NCBI GenBank assembly: GCA_910586705.1
Contig: CAJUJK010000019.1
Span: 1 to 64,000 of the forward strand
Direction: 5' to 3'
Length of the DNA stretch: 64,000 nucleotides
Source: an uncultured Lachnospiraceae bacterium
Lineage (GTDB): Bacteria; Bacillota; Clostridia; Lachnospirales; Lachnospiraceae
Positions 41,623 to 50,655 of this stretch are shown here, one piece after another; the first letter of the stretch is position 1; each line of letters opens with the position of its first letter. A model generated the notes under the pieces. The model was given only the letters and a program-made list of their open reading frames with translations, had not been told where the DNA came from and searched no databases. The translations under genes and the position numbers were made by a program.

Positions 41623-42087
41623 ATGTCGAAATTCAGATACAGGATGCAGAGCATTCTGAATATCAAGTATCAACTTGAAACGCAGGCGAAAATGGAAGTC
41701 GGCAGGGCGCAGATGCGACTGAATGAAGAGCAGGAGAAACTGCAGGCGCTGTTTGACCGGAAGGAAGCCTATTTCGAGGAAGGCAGGCAGATGCGGAAGG
41801 AGACAGTCCATACGAACGAGCTGCGGGATAACCGCAACGCCGTGCTTATTATGGACGAAATGATCGCCGTGCAGGAGTTTGAGGTGCTGAAAGCTGAGGA
41901 AGCGGTGGAAAAGGCACGTGCCAAGCTGACAGAGATCATGCAGGAGCGCAAGATGCACGAAAAGCTCAAGGAAAAGGCGCTGCTCCAGTTTTTGGAGGAG
42001 GAGAAAGCGGCGGAGTTCAAGGTGGTTGACGAGCTGACGAGTTACACCTACGGGCAGCGTGGAAAGGAAAATGGGAATGGCAGCTGA
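41623..42087 (+). CDS. fliJ: Flagellar export chaperone FliJ
   Basis: This 154-residue protein is almost all coiled coil (MSKFRYRMQSILNIKYQLET, EQEKLQALFDRKEAYFEE). FliJ lies in the centre of the FliI hexamer and links it to FlhA. Order after fliI and the RYRMQSIL opening support the call. It overlaps the next gene by eleven bases. Confidence 0.88.
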   Translation: MSKFRYRMQSILNIKYQLETQAKMEVGRAQMRLNEEQEKLQALFDRKEAYFEEGRQMRKETVHTNELRDNRNAVLIMDEMIAVQEFEVLKAEEAVEKARAKLTEIMQERKMHEKLKEKALLQFLEEEKAAEFKVVDELTSYTYGQRGKENGNGS

Positions 42088-42961
42088 AGCAATGAATATG
42101 GGTATGGAGCCCCCCATTGATAAAAAGGCGGAAAAAAAGAGATTAAAAGAAGAGCGGGGCAAGATCAAAGCGGACCGCAAAGCGCAGAAAAAGGAAGCAA
42201 AGCAGCGCGCCAAAGAAATTTCGGAGCAGGAAGCGCAGCTTGACGACGACGAGGGAGGCGGCATTTCTGTCTTTTTCGTAACGGTTGTTATTGTAATTAT
42301 CTGGATTGCGATTCTCTGTCTGCTGATCAAGCTGGATGTGGGCGGCTTCGGTTCCGGGGTGCTCGCGCCGGTGCTGAAGGATGTGCCTGTGGTCAACAAG
42401 ATTCTGCCGGCGGATTCCACAGTCACCACGGATGACGAGGAATCTTATGGCGGTTATACAAGTCTGCGGGAGGCCGTGGATTATATCAAGGAACTGGAGC
42501 TTGAACTGGAGGACGCGCAGGCGGCAAGCAGCGTGGATTCCGAGGAACTGTCGGAACTTCGGGCGGAGAACGAGCGGCTGCAGACTTTCGAGGACGCGCA
42601 GGTAGAGTTTGAGCGCATCAAGACAGAGTTTTACGAGGAAGTGGTCTACGCCGAGAACGGTCCGGGGGCGGAGGAGTACCAGAAGTATTATCAGAACATA
42701 GACCCCGTCACGGCGGAGTATCTGTATAAGCAGGTAGTGCAGCAGCTCGAGACGGACGCGCGGATTCAGGATTACGCGCAGGCATACGCGGAGATGGAAC
42801 CAGCACAGGCGGCGGCTATTTTTGAAGCGATGACCGATGATCTGGATCTGGCGGCTAAGATACTGAGCCAGATGAAACCGGCGGACAGAGGAAACATTCT
42901 GGGAGCGATGGACGCAGAGACCGCGGCGAGGATTACGAGGATCATGGATCCCGACGAGTGA
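42077..42961 (+). CDS. MotE-like flagellar protein with MgtE N-terminal-type domain
   Basis: This is a 294-residue protein. ATG 42077 is best placed after GGAAAGG. A basic N-terminus (KKAEKKRLKEERGKIKADRK) precedes one membrane helix (VFFVTVVIVIIWIAILCLLI, about residues 68-88). Then come a coiled coil (EELSELRAENERLQTF) and a C-terminal repeat-like domain YAEMEPAQAAAIFEAM, LDLAAKILSQMKPADRGNIL, as in the cytosolic N-domain of MgtE. This arrangement after fliJ is MotE in Gram-positive flagella, thought to help place the stator; that role is known only from related bacteria. Confidence 0.8.
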   Translation: MAAEAMNMGMEPPIDKKAEKKRLKEERGKIKADRKAQKKEAKQRAKEISEQEAQLDDDEGGGISVFFVTVVIVIIWIAILCLLIKLDVGGFGSGVLAPVLKDVPVVNKILPADSTVTTDDEESYGGYTSLREAVDYIKELELELEDAQAASSVDSEELSELRAENERLQTFEDAQVEFERIKTEFYEEVVYAENGPGAEEYQKYYQNIDPVTAEYLYKQVVQQLETDARIQDYAQAYAEMEPAQAAAIFEAMTDDLDLAAKILSQMKPADRGNILGAMDAETAARITRIMDPDE

Positions 42962-42995
42962 TTTCTTTATGAAGATTCTTTGGAAAACCGCTTTA

Positions 42996-43024
42996 TTGAC
43001 AGCGGGGGAATGCCGATATATACC
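42996..43024 (+). promoter_or_regulatory. Promoter upstream of fliK
   Basis: A consensus TTGACA (42996-43001) is followed by TATATA after 15 bases or TATACC after 17. The stem-loop at 43024-43056 would lie at the 5' end of the transcript. Confidence 0.5.
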
Positions 43025-43056
43025 ATGTAACGGGTTATTATTTTATCCGTTACATG
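43024..43056 (+). other. Perfect 10-bp stem-loop in the fliK leader
   Basis: CATGTAACGG (43024-43033) pairs with CCGTTACATG (43047-43056) around a 13-base A/T loop. It lacks a T-run and so is probably an mRNA 5' stabilising or regulatory hairpin, not a terminator. Confidence 0.5.
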
Positions 43057-43120
43057 TGTTATATATGCGTAGGAATGCGCGAGCACTTTGAAAATTTCAG
43101 AAAGGAGGAAAGAGCAAGGA

Positions 43121-44650
43121 ATGACGGTAAACAATGTAAAAGCCCTGTCGCCCTTCGGGACAGTGCAGGGAAGCCAGACATCTGTGAAGCCGGAGGAAGT
43201 CGTGCAGGAGCGCTTCGATAAGCTTATGAACAAGATGAGCGATCAGCTTACCGGGCTGCAGAAGGCACAGGCGGGCAATGTGACGGCAGCGCCGAAGCAG
43301 CCGATGATGGAGAATGCGCAGGAGACGGCGCAGCCGAAGGATGTGTCCAGACAGGAAAGCACAGACCGCCCGGCTGAGACCGAAAGGCCGGAAGACGCGT
43401 CCGCGGATGATGCGAAGAACGCGGTAGAGCAGGACGGCAGCGACGGCAGGACCACCGAAGCGAAGGATGCACCGGCACAGGATGCCGAGACACAGGAGAC
43501 TGTGGAGAAAGCGGCGGAAGAGCTTGTCAGTGAGATCGTCGACGTGATGGACATTCCGCTGGAACAGGTGGAAGCGGCGATGGAAGCTCTGGGCCTTACG
43601 GCGGTAGATCTCTTTGATCCGGCGAATCTGAAACAGCTGTTATTAAATCTGACAGGCAATACGGATGAGCTGGCTCTGGTCACAGACGAGACACTTTACG
43701 GCAACTTACAGGAACTTTTCCAGTCAGTAAATGGGACTCTGGGCGCATTGCAGGAGGAACTGGGACTGAGCGCGGAGGAACTTGAAGCGCTGATGGTGCG
43801 GCTTAGCGCGGAGGAGAAAGCGCCTGCAGGGATGGAAGAGCAGGTACCAGTCATGCCGGAGACAGAAAATCCGATGGTGGAAGAGCCGGAGGTCAGTGTG
43901 GAGGGCATGAAGGACTACGCGGTATCCGTACAGAAGGACGGAGGCACCGTACAGATCAAGGTGACGGTTGACGATGCAAGCGGCGAGAAACATGTCAGCG
44001 AGCAGGTCACGGACACGTCGAAGCCGGAGACGACTCCTGTTTTAAAGAAGGAGGAGATGGCTGATCAGGGGAACAGAGGAGAGGAGCACGCGGCTGGAAA
44101 CAACGCGGGCAGCACTTTCTTACAGAACCTGACAGGACAGATGGAAAAGGTGGAGGCGCCGGCGGAGCAGCCGGTATACACACAGCCCGAGACGAATCAG
44201 ATCATGGATCAGATCGTGGAGTACATGAAGTTTAACTTAAAGCCCGATATGCAGGAGATGGAGATGCAGTTACATCCCGCAAGTCTGGGTACGGTACATG
44301 TACAGATCGCGGCGAAGGACGGCGCTATCACAGCACAGTTTGCGGCACAGAACGAGACGGTAAAGGCGGTTTTAGAAACCCAGATGATCCAGCTGAAGGA
44401 ACAGTTTGAGGAGCAGGGCATCAAGGTGGATGCTGTGGAAGTCACGGTTGCGAACCACGCTTACGGCGAGCAGTTCAGCGGCGGGCACGAAGCGGACGAA
44501 AACAGCCAGAACGCGAAGAAGAGTGCGAGACGGATCAACTTAAACCTCGACGACATGGATGGGGAAGGTCTGGAGGAACTCGACGATTCTGAGCGGATCG
44601 CGGTGGAGATGATGCAGGCAAACGGCAATACGGTAGACTATACTGCATAA
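43121..44650 (+). CDS. fliK: Flagellar hook-length control protein FliK
   Basis: This is a 509-residue protein. ATG 43121 is chosen (MTVNNVKALSPFGTVQGSQT). Residues 1-370 are acidic, Glu/Ala-rich and poorly ordered, as in FliK rulers; the last 140 include the Flg_hook core MEMQLHPASLGTVHVQIAAK, followed by DGAITAQFAAQNETVKAVLE and EQFEEQGIKVDAVEVTVA. FliK measures hook length and switches export specificity through FlhB. It is the first gene of the hook block fliK-flgD-flgE. Confidence 0.9.
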   Translation: MTVNNVKALSPFGTVQGSQTSVKPEEVVQERFDKLMNKMSDQLTGLQKAQAGNVTAAPKQPMMENAQETAQPKDVSRQESTDRPAETERPEDASADDAKNAVEQDGSDGRTTEAKDAPAQDAETQETVEKAAEELVSEIVDVMDIPLEQVEAAMEALGLTAVDLFDPANLKQLLLNLTGNTDELALVTDETLYGNLQELFQSVNGTLGALQEELGLSAEELEALMVRLSAEEKAPAGMEEQVPVMPETENPMVEEPEVSVEGMKDYAVSVQKDGGTVQIKVTVDDASGEKHVSEQVTDTSKPETTPVLKKEEMADQGNRGEEHAAGNNAGSTFLQNLTGQMEKVEAPAEQPVYTQPETNQIMDQIVEYMKFNLKPDMQEMEMQLHPASLGTVHVQIAAKDGAITAQFAAQNETVKAVLETQMIQLKEQFEEQGIKVDAVEVTVANHAYGEQFSGGHEADENSQNAKKSARRINLNLDDMDGEGLEELDDSERIAVEMMQANGNTVDYTA

Positions 44651-44717
44651 CGTGTGGTATAGGTCGAAGCATTTACTGCTGGGACCGTAAGAACATGATT
44701 CAGAAAGGAGTGAAAGG

Positions 44718-45443
44718 ATGGGCGTAGTACAGAGAGTAGAAAACGGTAAATTTGTGGAATCCAATTCCGCGGCGTCCCTCGAGGAAGCAAGAAAGGGCGT
44801 AAAATCAAGCAATACGCTGGATAAGGACGCTTTCTTACAGCTTCTGGTGGCGCAGATGAAGTATCAGGATCCGCTGGAGCCCACCTCAAACACAGAGTAT
44901 ATTTCCCAGTATGCGACATTCTCGGAGCTGGAGCAGATGCAGAACATGAGCGCATCCATGGATCTTTTCCGGGCATCGGCGTTAGTGGGGCAGACGGTAC
45001 TCTTAAATGTGAGGGATAGTCAGGGCAGACTTACACAGGTGCAGGGTCCCGTGGACTTTGTCACATATGAGAACAACAAGGCGTATCTGTCTATCCGCGG
45101 AGATCTCTATTCGATGGATGATCTGGCAACAGTAGCTGATCCTACCTATATAGAGGCATATAAGCTGGCGGCAGACTGGCTGAATATTCTCAAAAAGCTT
45201 CCCGCGATGGAAAATCTGACGGTTGCCGACAGGGAAAAGGTAGAGAAGCTGAGCGAGATGTACGATAAGATGACCGATTACCAGAAAGAATTCCTGACAG
45301 ATGAGGAAGTAGACACCATGAAGAAGTATGTGGCTAAGATGAAAGATCTGGTGGCGATCGCTGAGGCGGATAAGGAAAACGGCGGCGGCGATGATGACGA
45401 CGGTGACGGTGATGGAGATGATGACGGCGGCGACGACAAGTAA
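44718..45443 (+). CDS. flgD: Flagellar hook cap protein FlgD
   Basis: This 241-residue protein has the FlgD N-terminal domain (NTLDKDAFLQLLVAQMKYQD, PLEPTSNTEYISQYATFSEL) and a helix EQMQNMSASM. The central part is short: the tudor-like stretch VGQTVLLNVRDSQGRLTQVQ. The usual FlgD Ig-like domain is replaced by a helical region (MYDKMTDYQKEFLTDEEVD) and an Asp/Gly-rich tail (DDDDGDGDGDDDGG). FlgD caps the growing hook. Confidence 0.9.
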   Translation: MGVVQRVENGKFVESNSAASLEEARKGVKSSNTLDKDAFLQLLVAQMKYQDPLEPTSNTEYISQYATFSELEQMQNMSASMDLFRASALVGQTVLLNVRDSQGRLTQVQGPVDFVTYENNKAYLSIRGDLYSMDDLATVADPTYIEAYKLAADWLNILKKLPAMENLTVADREKVEKLSEMYDKMTDYQKEFLTDEEVDTMKKYVAKMKDLVAIAEADKENGGGDDDDGDGDGDDDGGDDK

Positions 45444-45479
45444 GCCACAGCGGGGCGATGATCTCAGGGAGGAGAGAGT

Positions 45480-45884
45480 ATGAAGATTCAAGGCAGTTCT
45501 TTCCCTTCGATAGAGCAGCTGCAGGATCAATATTTGAAGACAGGCAGATTCAAGGACGAAGCGCCTGCGCCGGGAGGCATAAGCTTTCAGGATATTCTGT
45601 CAAAAAAGACAGACGGCATGGAACAGCCCGGGGAAGTCAGATTTTCCAAACATGCGGCAAACCGTCTGACGGACAGGAATATTGAGCTGACCGAGGAACA
45701 GGTGGAACGCCTGAACATGGGAGCGGCAAAAGCCTCGGAGAAGGGGATAAAGGAATCATTGGTCATGGTAGATTCCCTCGCGTTTATCGTGAGTGTGCCG
45801 AATCAGACGGTGATCACGGCGATGGATCAGACGGAGACCGATGAAAACGTATTCACAAACATAGACGGAGCAGTCATTATATAA
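45480..45884 (+). CDS. Flagellar operon protein (TIGR02530 type)
   Basis: This 134-residue protein has the conserved core VRFSKHAANRLTDRNIELTE and SLVMVDSLAFIVSVPNQTVI, characteristic of the small protein always found between flgD and flgE in Gram-positive flagellar operons. It starts behind GGAGGAGAG. The function is not established; hook assembly or its control is inferred only from position. Confidence 0.85.
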   Translation: MKIQGSSFPSIEQLQDQYLKTGRFKDEAPAPGGISFQDILSKKTDGMEQPGEVRFSKHAANRLTDRNIELTEEQVERLNMGAAKASEKGIKESLVMVDSLAFIVSVPNQTVITAMDQTETDENVFTNIDGAVII

Positions 45885-45967
45885 GCCGGACCTTACAGGA
45901 GGCTTACCGTCCTCGACTGACAGAGAGGACAGACGGTTCCATACAAGTTTAAGGAGGTCATTTCACT

Positions 45968-48079
45968 ATGATGAGATCACTTTTTTCTGGCGTGTCGGGT
46001 TTGAAAACCCACCAGACCAGAATGGATGTTATCGGTAACAACATTGCAAACGTAAATACAACCGCATACAAGTCGCAGAACATGGTTTTCAGCGACCTGC
46101 TTTATCAGCAGACACAGGCGGCGTCCGGCGCGAATGCGGACACAGGGCGCGGCGGTATCAACGCGAGACAGATCGGTCTCGGTTCCAAGACGGCGGCGAT
46201 CAACACCGCCATCACCAGACAGGGTTCCGCCCAGTCCACGAACAACCCGTGGGACGTGATGATTTCGGGAGAATCCTTCTTCATCGTAAACAGCGGTTCC
46301 CAGAACTTCTTTACCAGAGACGGTTCCTTCAACATCGACAGCTCGGGTAACCTCGTTATGGCGAGCACCGGCTACCGCGTGATGGGCTGGCAGGTGGATG
46401 AGGAGACCGGCGAGATCCAGTCCGGTCCCGTGCAGGCGCTTCAGGTAATGAAGGCGGAGAATATGACCGCTCCCGCGGAGGCGACCACCAATGGTATCGT
46501 ATCCGGTATTCTGGATAAGAACGATACCGATGTGCACAGCAAGGCGGGACTCGTGCGGACATTCCAGTTCTTCGATGCGAGGGGCTACTCCTACACGGCG
46601 CAGTTCAGTATCCACGCGCTGAGTACGGACGGACAGTATTATGTGCAGCTCGATGATATCACGGATGACAACGGGCAGTCCCTGAAGGACTACTATAATG
46701 TCAATGACATCAGCCAGATCGCGTCCTTTGGCGAGGCTAAGTCAATAGAAGAGACAAAGGTTTACGGTCTTCCCGGCGACGGCAGCGTGACTTATAAGGA
46801 TGGAGGGAACGGAAAAACTGGAACTTTTACGGTAAACTATAACTACGGTGAAATCCTGACCGGCTTTGGTGAGAACGTTATGATGTCCATGGCGGAGAAT
46901 CTGAAGGTGACGGCTCCGGCTGCCGACAATAACAAACTGCCGGCAAATTCAGCTGTAACCATGCAGGGCGATGTGACCCTGGATCGAAATGTTCTTCAGG
47001 AGAAGTATGGTCTGACTTACGACGAGAAGGGAGGGCAGTATTATTACAGACCGGAAACCAAGAATGCCGATGGTAGTATTACTTATGGAGACAGAACACC
47101 GCTTGGACCTAATCCCAACGCTACACCGCCCACGGGTCCGGATGCAACTGCATGGGGAGAGGTATTAAGTAAGCTGGGCGGCAATGTGCAACTGGCTACC
47201 GGTGGTACGCCGGCAGCGCCTCTCATTTCCGTGGATGAAAAGGGCGCGGTTACGATGTCCTTCACAGCGAATTTTACAACTAACAAGGAATCCGCGTTTA
47301 CTGCGGCGACAGGTACGTTCGGTGTGACTTTGAATTATCCGGCGGATAAGGCAGAGATCATGGAGAAGGCTTACGGGCTGAACAGTACCGATAACGTGAA
47401 ATTTGACATCAATTATATTACGCCCGACGGTCATGCCAGTGTGACCCGTGTGGAGTCGTATGAAGGAAATGCGTTGGTGTTTGATACCAAGACTGGTAAG
47501 TTCTCCTATGTGGGAGATCCAGAGCAGACAGCGGTAACACTGGATTTTGCAGGCTCTACTACGGATCTGACGGGCCAGACCGTTGACCTCGGTCACTTCA
47601 GCGACATTTCCATCGACTTCTCGACGATCCGGAATGTCAACAACGGAAAGACATCCACAGTTGCTTACGACAACGGCGACGGCAGCGAGAACAACCTCGG
47701 CACCGGCCGTAAGGAAGGCGCGCTGATTGGCGTGGAGATCAGTCAGGACGGCAAGATCAGAGCTTCCTACGACAACGGTCTCTCCAAACTGTTAGGGCAG
47801 ATCGCGGTGACGAAGTTCGCCAATCCGGCAGGTCTTGCGAAAGCAGGTAACAACCTCTACAAGACGACCTTGAACTCCGGCGAGTTTGACGGTACCGGCA
47901 TAGACATTACCTCCGACGGCGAGGGTTCCATGGAATCCGGCGTTCTGGAGATGAGTAACGTGGATCTGGCGGGCGAGTTCACCGAGATGATCACGACACA
48001 GCGTGGTTTCCAGGCGAACAGCCGTATCATCACCACTTCCGACTCCATGCTGGAAGAACTTGTAAATCTGAAACGTTGA
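45968..48079 (+). CDS. flgE: Flagellar hook protein FlgE
   Basis: This 703-residue protein starts MMRSLFSGVSGLKTHQTRMD and continues VIGNNIANVNTTAYKSQNMV, ending EFTEMITTQRGFQANSRIIT and TTSDSMLEELVNLKR, the helices of the hook core. It is much longer than the common 400-residue FlgE. The extra 250-300 residues (about 270-520) are a Gly/Thr/Asn-rich surface insertion (PNATPPTGPDATAWGEVLSK). FlgE polymerises into the universal joint. It has a very strong TAAGGAGG and a terminator after it, fitting high expression. Confidence 0.94.
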   Translation: MMRSLFSGVSGLKTHQTRMDVIGNNIANVNTTAYKSQNMVFSDLLYQQTQAASGANADTGRGGINARQIGLGSKTAAINTAITRQGSAQSTNNPWDVMISGESFFIVNSGSQNFFTRDGSFNIDSSGNLVMASTGYRVMGWQVDEETGEIQSGPVQALQVMKAENMTAPAEATTNGIVSGILDKNDTDVHSKAGLVRTFQFFDARGYSYTAQFSIHALSTDGQYYVQLDDITDDNGQSLKDYYNVNDISQIASFGEAKSIEETKVYGLPGDGSVTYKDGGNGKTGTFTVNYNYGEILTGFGENVMMSMAENLKVTAPAADNNKLPANSAVTMQGDVTLDRNVLQEKYGLTYDEKGGQYYYRPETKNADGSITYGDRTPLGPNPNATPPTGPDATAWGEVLSKLGGNVQLATGGTPAAPLISVDEKGAVTMSFTANFTTNKESAFTAATGTFGVTLNYPADKAEIMEKAYGLNSTDNVKFDINYITPDGHASVTRVESYEGNALVFDTKTGKFSYVGDPEQTAVTLDFAGSTTDLTGQTVDLGHFSDISIDFSTIRNVNNGKTSTVAYDNGDGSENNLGTGRKEGALIGVEISQDGKIRASYDNGLSKLLGQIAVTKFANPAGLAKAGNNLYKTTLNSGEFDGTGIDITSDGEGSMESGVLEMSNVDLAGEFTEMITTQRGFQANSRIITTSDSMLEELVNLKR

Positions 48080-48094
48080 TAAGGAAAAGGAATA

Positions 48095-48137
48095 AGGGGA
48101 CTTATGCGCGGGATACCGCGCAAAGGTCCTCTTTTTT
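48095..48137 (+). terminator. Terminator after flgE
   Basis: AGGGGAC (48095-48101) pairs with GTCCTC (48126-48131) outside the inner stem TGCGCGG/CCGCGCA, followed by TTTTTT. It closes the first flagellar transcript. Confidence 0.88.
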
Positions 48138-48171
48138 GTGCGCGAGGGGTCTGAATTGGTAAAATTTCTTT

Positions 48172-48200
48172 TTGCAGTTTTTGAGGATGTGTGGTAAAAT
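48172..48200 (+). promoter_or_regulatory. Promoter of the flbD-motA transcript
   Basis: TTGCAG (48172-48177), 17-base spacer, TAAAAT (48195-48200). It is 44 bases before the flbD ATG. Confidence 0.7.
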
Positions 48201-48243
48201 AAATGAGTTGTATAATATAAGATGTAGCAGAGGGGGATTGTTT

Positions 48244-48429
48244 ATGGTTGAAGTCACGAAGATCAACGGCGTGAAAGTACTGATCAATCCGGATTTGCTG
48301 GAGCTGGTGGAGGAAACCCCTGACACGGTGTTGTCTTTTACTACCGGCCGCAAATTAATTGTAAAAGAAAGTAGACAAGAAGTGAAAAATTTAGTAAAAT
48401 CGTATAGAAAGGATATTTTTGCAGACTAG
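48244..48429 (+). CDS. flbD: FlbD-like flagellar protein
   Basis: This 61-residue protein of the FlbD family (MVEVTKINGVKVLINPDLLE; later VLSFTTGRKLIVKESRQEV) starts at ATG 48244 behind GAGGGGG. These small proteins lie before motA in Clostridia and spirochaete operons. The function is unknown; the fold is predicted to be a small beta sheet. The pattern INPxLLExVExTPDT is a family marker. Confidence 0.88.
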   Translation: MVEVTKINGVKVLINPDLLELVEETPDTVLSFTTGRKLIVKESRQEVKNLVKSYRKDIFAD

Positions 48430-48450
48430 TGTAAAAGTGGGTGTGTACAT

Positions 48451-49248
48451 ATGGATATAGCTTCGGTTATTGGCTTGGTAGCATGCTTTGCATTGATGAT
48501 ATTCGGTATGGTTTTCGGTAAGGATTTCTCCACGGTGTTGGGATTCGTGGATGTGCCTTCGATTCTGGTTACTTTCGGCGGTTCCTTCATGTGTATTTTT
48601 GCGAGTTACACGATACCTGATTTCGTGGCTGGTCTTAAGAGCATGGGACTGATCTTTAAGACATCCAGCATGAATGTGCCGGGAATTATTCAGAAAATTA
48701 TAGAACTCTCCAATGTGGCCCGTAAGGAAGGACTCCTGTCTCTGGAAGAAGCGGCCAGCGATATTGAGGATGATTTTTTGAAAAAGGGCATCCTGCTCAT
48801 CGTTGACGGTACCGATCCTGAGCTTGTCCGCGCGATTATGGAGACGGAACTTGTAAGTGTGGAAAGCAGACACAAGGATAAGATCGGTTTTTGGGAGAAT
48901 ATCGCGGCCATGGGTCCTGCATGGGGTATGATCGGAACCCTGATCGGTCTGATTAACATGCTTAGGGATTTGTCGGATTTCGCAACCATCGGACCGAACA
49001 TGTCGGTCGCACTGGTTACGACTTTCTATGGTTCTGTGCTGGCGAACTGGATTTGTGCGCCGGTTTCCACTAAATTGAAGAACAAGAACGCGGAAGAGAT
49101 GATGGTGAAAGAAATCGAGATTGAGGGTCTGCTCTCCATTCAGGCAGGCGAAAATCCGCGTGTCATCGAAGAGAAACTGAAATCCTTCCTGGCGCCTGCA
49201 GACAGAGGCATGGCCGGGGATGAAGGCGGAGGTGAGGCGGATGGCTAA
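48451..49248 (+). CDS. motA: Flagellar stator protein MotA
   Basis: This 265-residue protein has four membrane helices (IGLVACFALMIFGMVFG, SILVTFGGSFMCIFASYTI, MGPAWGMIGTLIGLINML, MSVALVTTFYGSVLANWIC) and a cytosolic loop with VARKEGLLSLEEAASDI and DGTDPELVRAIMETEL. The charged loop meets FliG. It forms the proton or sodium channel with MotB. The stop lies inside the motB start. Confidence 0.96.
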   Translation: MDIASVIGLVACFALMIFGMVFGKDFSTVLGFVDVPSILVTFGGSFMCIFASYTIPDFVAGLKSMGLIFKTSSMNVPGIIQKIIELSNVARKEGLLSLEEAASDIEDDFLKKGILLIVDGTDPELVRAIMETELVSVESRHKDKIGFWENIAAMGPAWGMIGTLIGLINMLRDLSDFATIGPNMSVALVTTFYGSVLANWICAPVSTKLKNKNAEEMMVKEIEIEGLLSIQAGENPRVIEEKLKSFLAPADRGMAGDEGGGEADG

Positions 49249-50059
49249 AAAACAGCAGGAAGAGGCTCCGAAAGGCGCCCCGGCGTGGATGGCCACGTTC
49301 TCTGACCTGATGAACCTGCTGCTATGTTTCTTCGTGTTACTTTTTTCGATGTCCACGGTTGATGAGGTGAAGCAGGAAAAGGTGGTAGCCTCCTTTAACC
49401 AGATGTTTTCCGTTTTTGAAGGAGGGGCGCAGGCGATCGGAGACGGTATGCTGATCAGCAACGGCGTCAGTCAGCTCAATGAGCTGGATGAATTTATCAA
49501 CAGTACAGGTAAGATGGATGACGGAGAGATTGTCTCCGAGGATGTGGCTGACAGCACTGCTGCGGCGAAAGAACAGCTTGAGGAAGCGCAGATGGAAGAG
49601 TCTGAGTCACTTGCTGAGAAGATCCAGGAAGCGGTCGATGAGAGGGATATGGCGGATGAGGTGGAGGTACAGTTTACCGCACAGTTTGTCCAGCTTACCC
49701 TGAAGGGTTCCCTGCTTTTTGATTCGGGCAGCACGCTTTTGAAGGAGGAGGCCAAGCCGGTTCTGGATCAGGTGGGACTGATTCTGGAACGCTATGCGGA
49801 AGGTACGATTGAGATTGAGGGACACACAGATAATGTTCCCATGTCGGGGGCTAAGTATTCTAATAACAATGAATTGAGTTCTGGACGCGCGCTGTCGGTG
49901 TTTGACTATATTCTTTCGATTACGAATCTGAATCCGGCGAACATCAAGCATGCGGGCCGTGGAGAGTATCTTCCGGTAGCGGACAACGCTACGCCAGAGG
50001 GAAGAGCGAAGAACAGAAGGGTTGAGATCAAGATATATAACTCTCTCAGTTCTTATTAA
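49241..50059 (+). CDS. motB: Flagellar stator protein MotB
   Basis: This 272-residue protein has one membrane helix (LMNLLLCFFVLLFSMSTV) and the ion-binding Asp22 in FSDLMNLL. The C-terminal OmpA-like peptidoglycan-binding domain includes EIEGHTDNVPMSG and SSGRALSVFDYIL, then AGRGEYLPVADNATPEGRAKN. ATG 49241 behind GGAGGTGAGG overlaps the motA end by eight bases. A Glu/Ala-rich coiled-coil segment (AAKEQLEEAQMEESES) forms the plug region. Confidence 0.95.
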   Translation: MAKKQQEEAPKGAPAWMATFSDLMNLLLCFFVLLFSMSTVDEVKQEKVVASFNQMFSVFEGGAQAIGDGMLISNGVSQLNELDEFINSTGKMDDGEIVSEDVADSTAAAKEQLEEAQMEESESLAEKIQEAVDERDMADEVEVQFTAQFVQLTLKGSLLFDSGSTLLKEEAKPVLDQVGLILERYAEGTIEIEGHTDNVPMSGAKYSNNNELSSGRALSVFDYILSITNLNPANIKHAGRGEYLPVADNATPEGRAKNRRVEIKIYNSLSSY

Positions 50060-50089
50060 GATAAGTTGTAGAAGGAGAAGACGAAGGCT

Positions 50090-50617
50090 ATGAAGAAGAA
50101 TCTGATTTCCGTTATTATTCTGGCGCTGTTAATCGTTAATATTGTATTGACCGCCATAATGATGTTCAGTGTGACGGGCGCGTCCAAGAAGACTGCCGCA
50201 CTGGTTGACAACATTGCTACGGCTCTGAATCTGGAGCTGTCCTCCGGCACAGAGGGCGCCGGGGCGGAGGAAGCTGTTTCCATGGCGGACACAGAGACTT
50301 ACTCTTTTGCGGAACCTATGACGATCCCGTTGAAAAAGAATGAGGGGGAAGATAAGGATCACTATTGTATCGTTTCCATTACCCTTTCCATTAACACAAA
50401 GGCTGACGGCTACAAGGAGTATGGCTCCGCAGAAAGCCTGGCGACGATGGAAGGCCTGATTAAAGATGAGATCAACAGCGTTTTTGCCCAATACACGACG
50501 GAAGAAGCGCGGGATAATCAGGAAACGATCAAGAAAGAAATTATCAACAGAATACAAACCATGTTTGATTCCAAGTTTATCTATAACGTGTCCTTCGGCG
50601 ACATTATGTTTGGATAG
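50090..50617 (+). CDS. fliL: Flagellar basal body-associated protein FliL
   Basis: This 175-residue protein has one N-terminal membrane helix (LISVIILALLIVNIVLTAIM) and a periplasmic/extracellular domain with DHYCIVSITLSINTKADGYK. FliL stabilises stator units around the motor. It follows motB and precedes fliM, the standard place. The ribosome site is GAAGGAG. Confidence 0.88.
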   Translation: MKKNLISVIILALLIVNIVLTAIMMFSVTGASKKTAALVDNIATALNLELSSGTEGAGAEEAVSMADTETYSFAEPMTIPLKKNEGEDKDHYCIVSITLSINTKADGYKEYGSAESLATMEGLIKDEINSVFAQYTTEEARDNQETIKKEIINRIQTMFDSKFIYNVSFGDIMFG

Positions 50618-50655
50618 TACTTAGACTAAATGACTGCCACAGGAGGTGAACTTTC

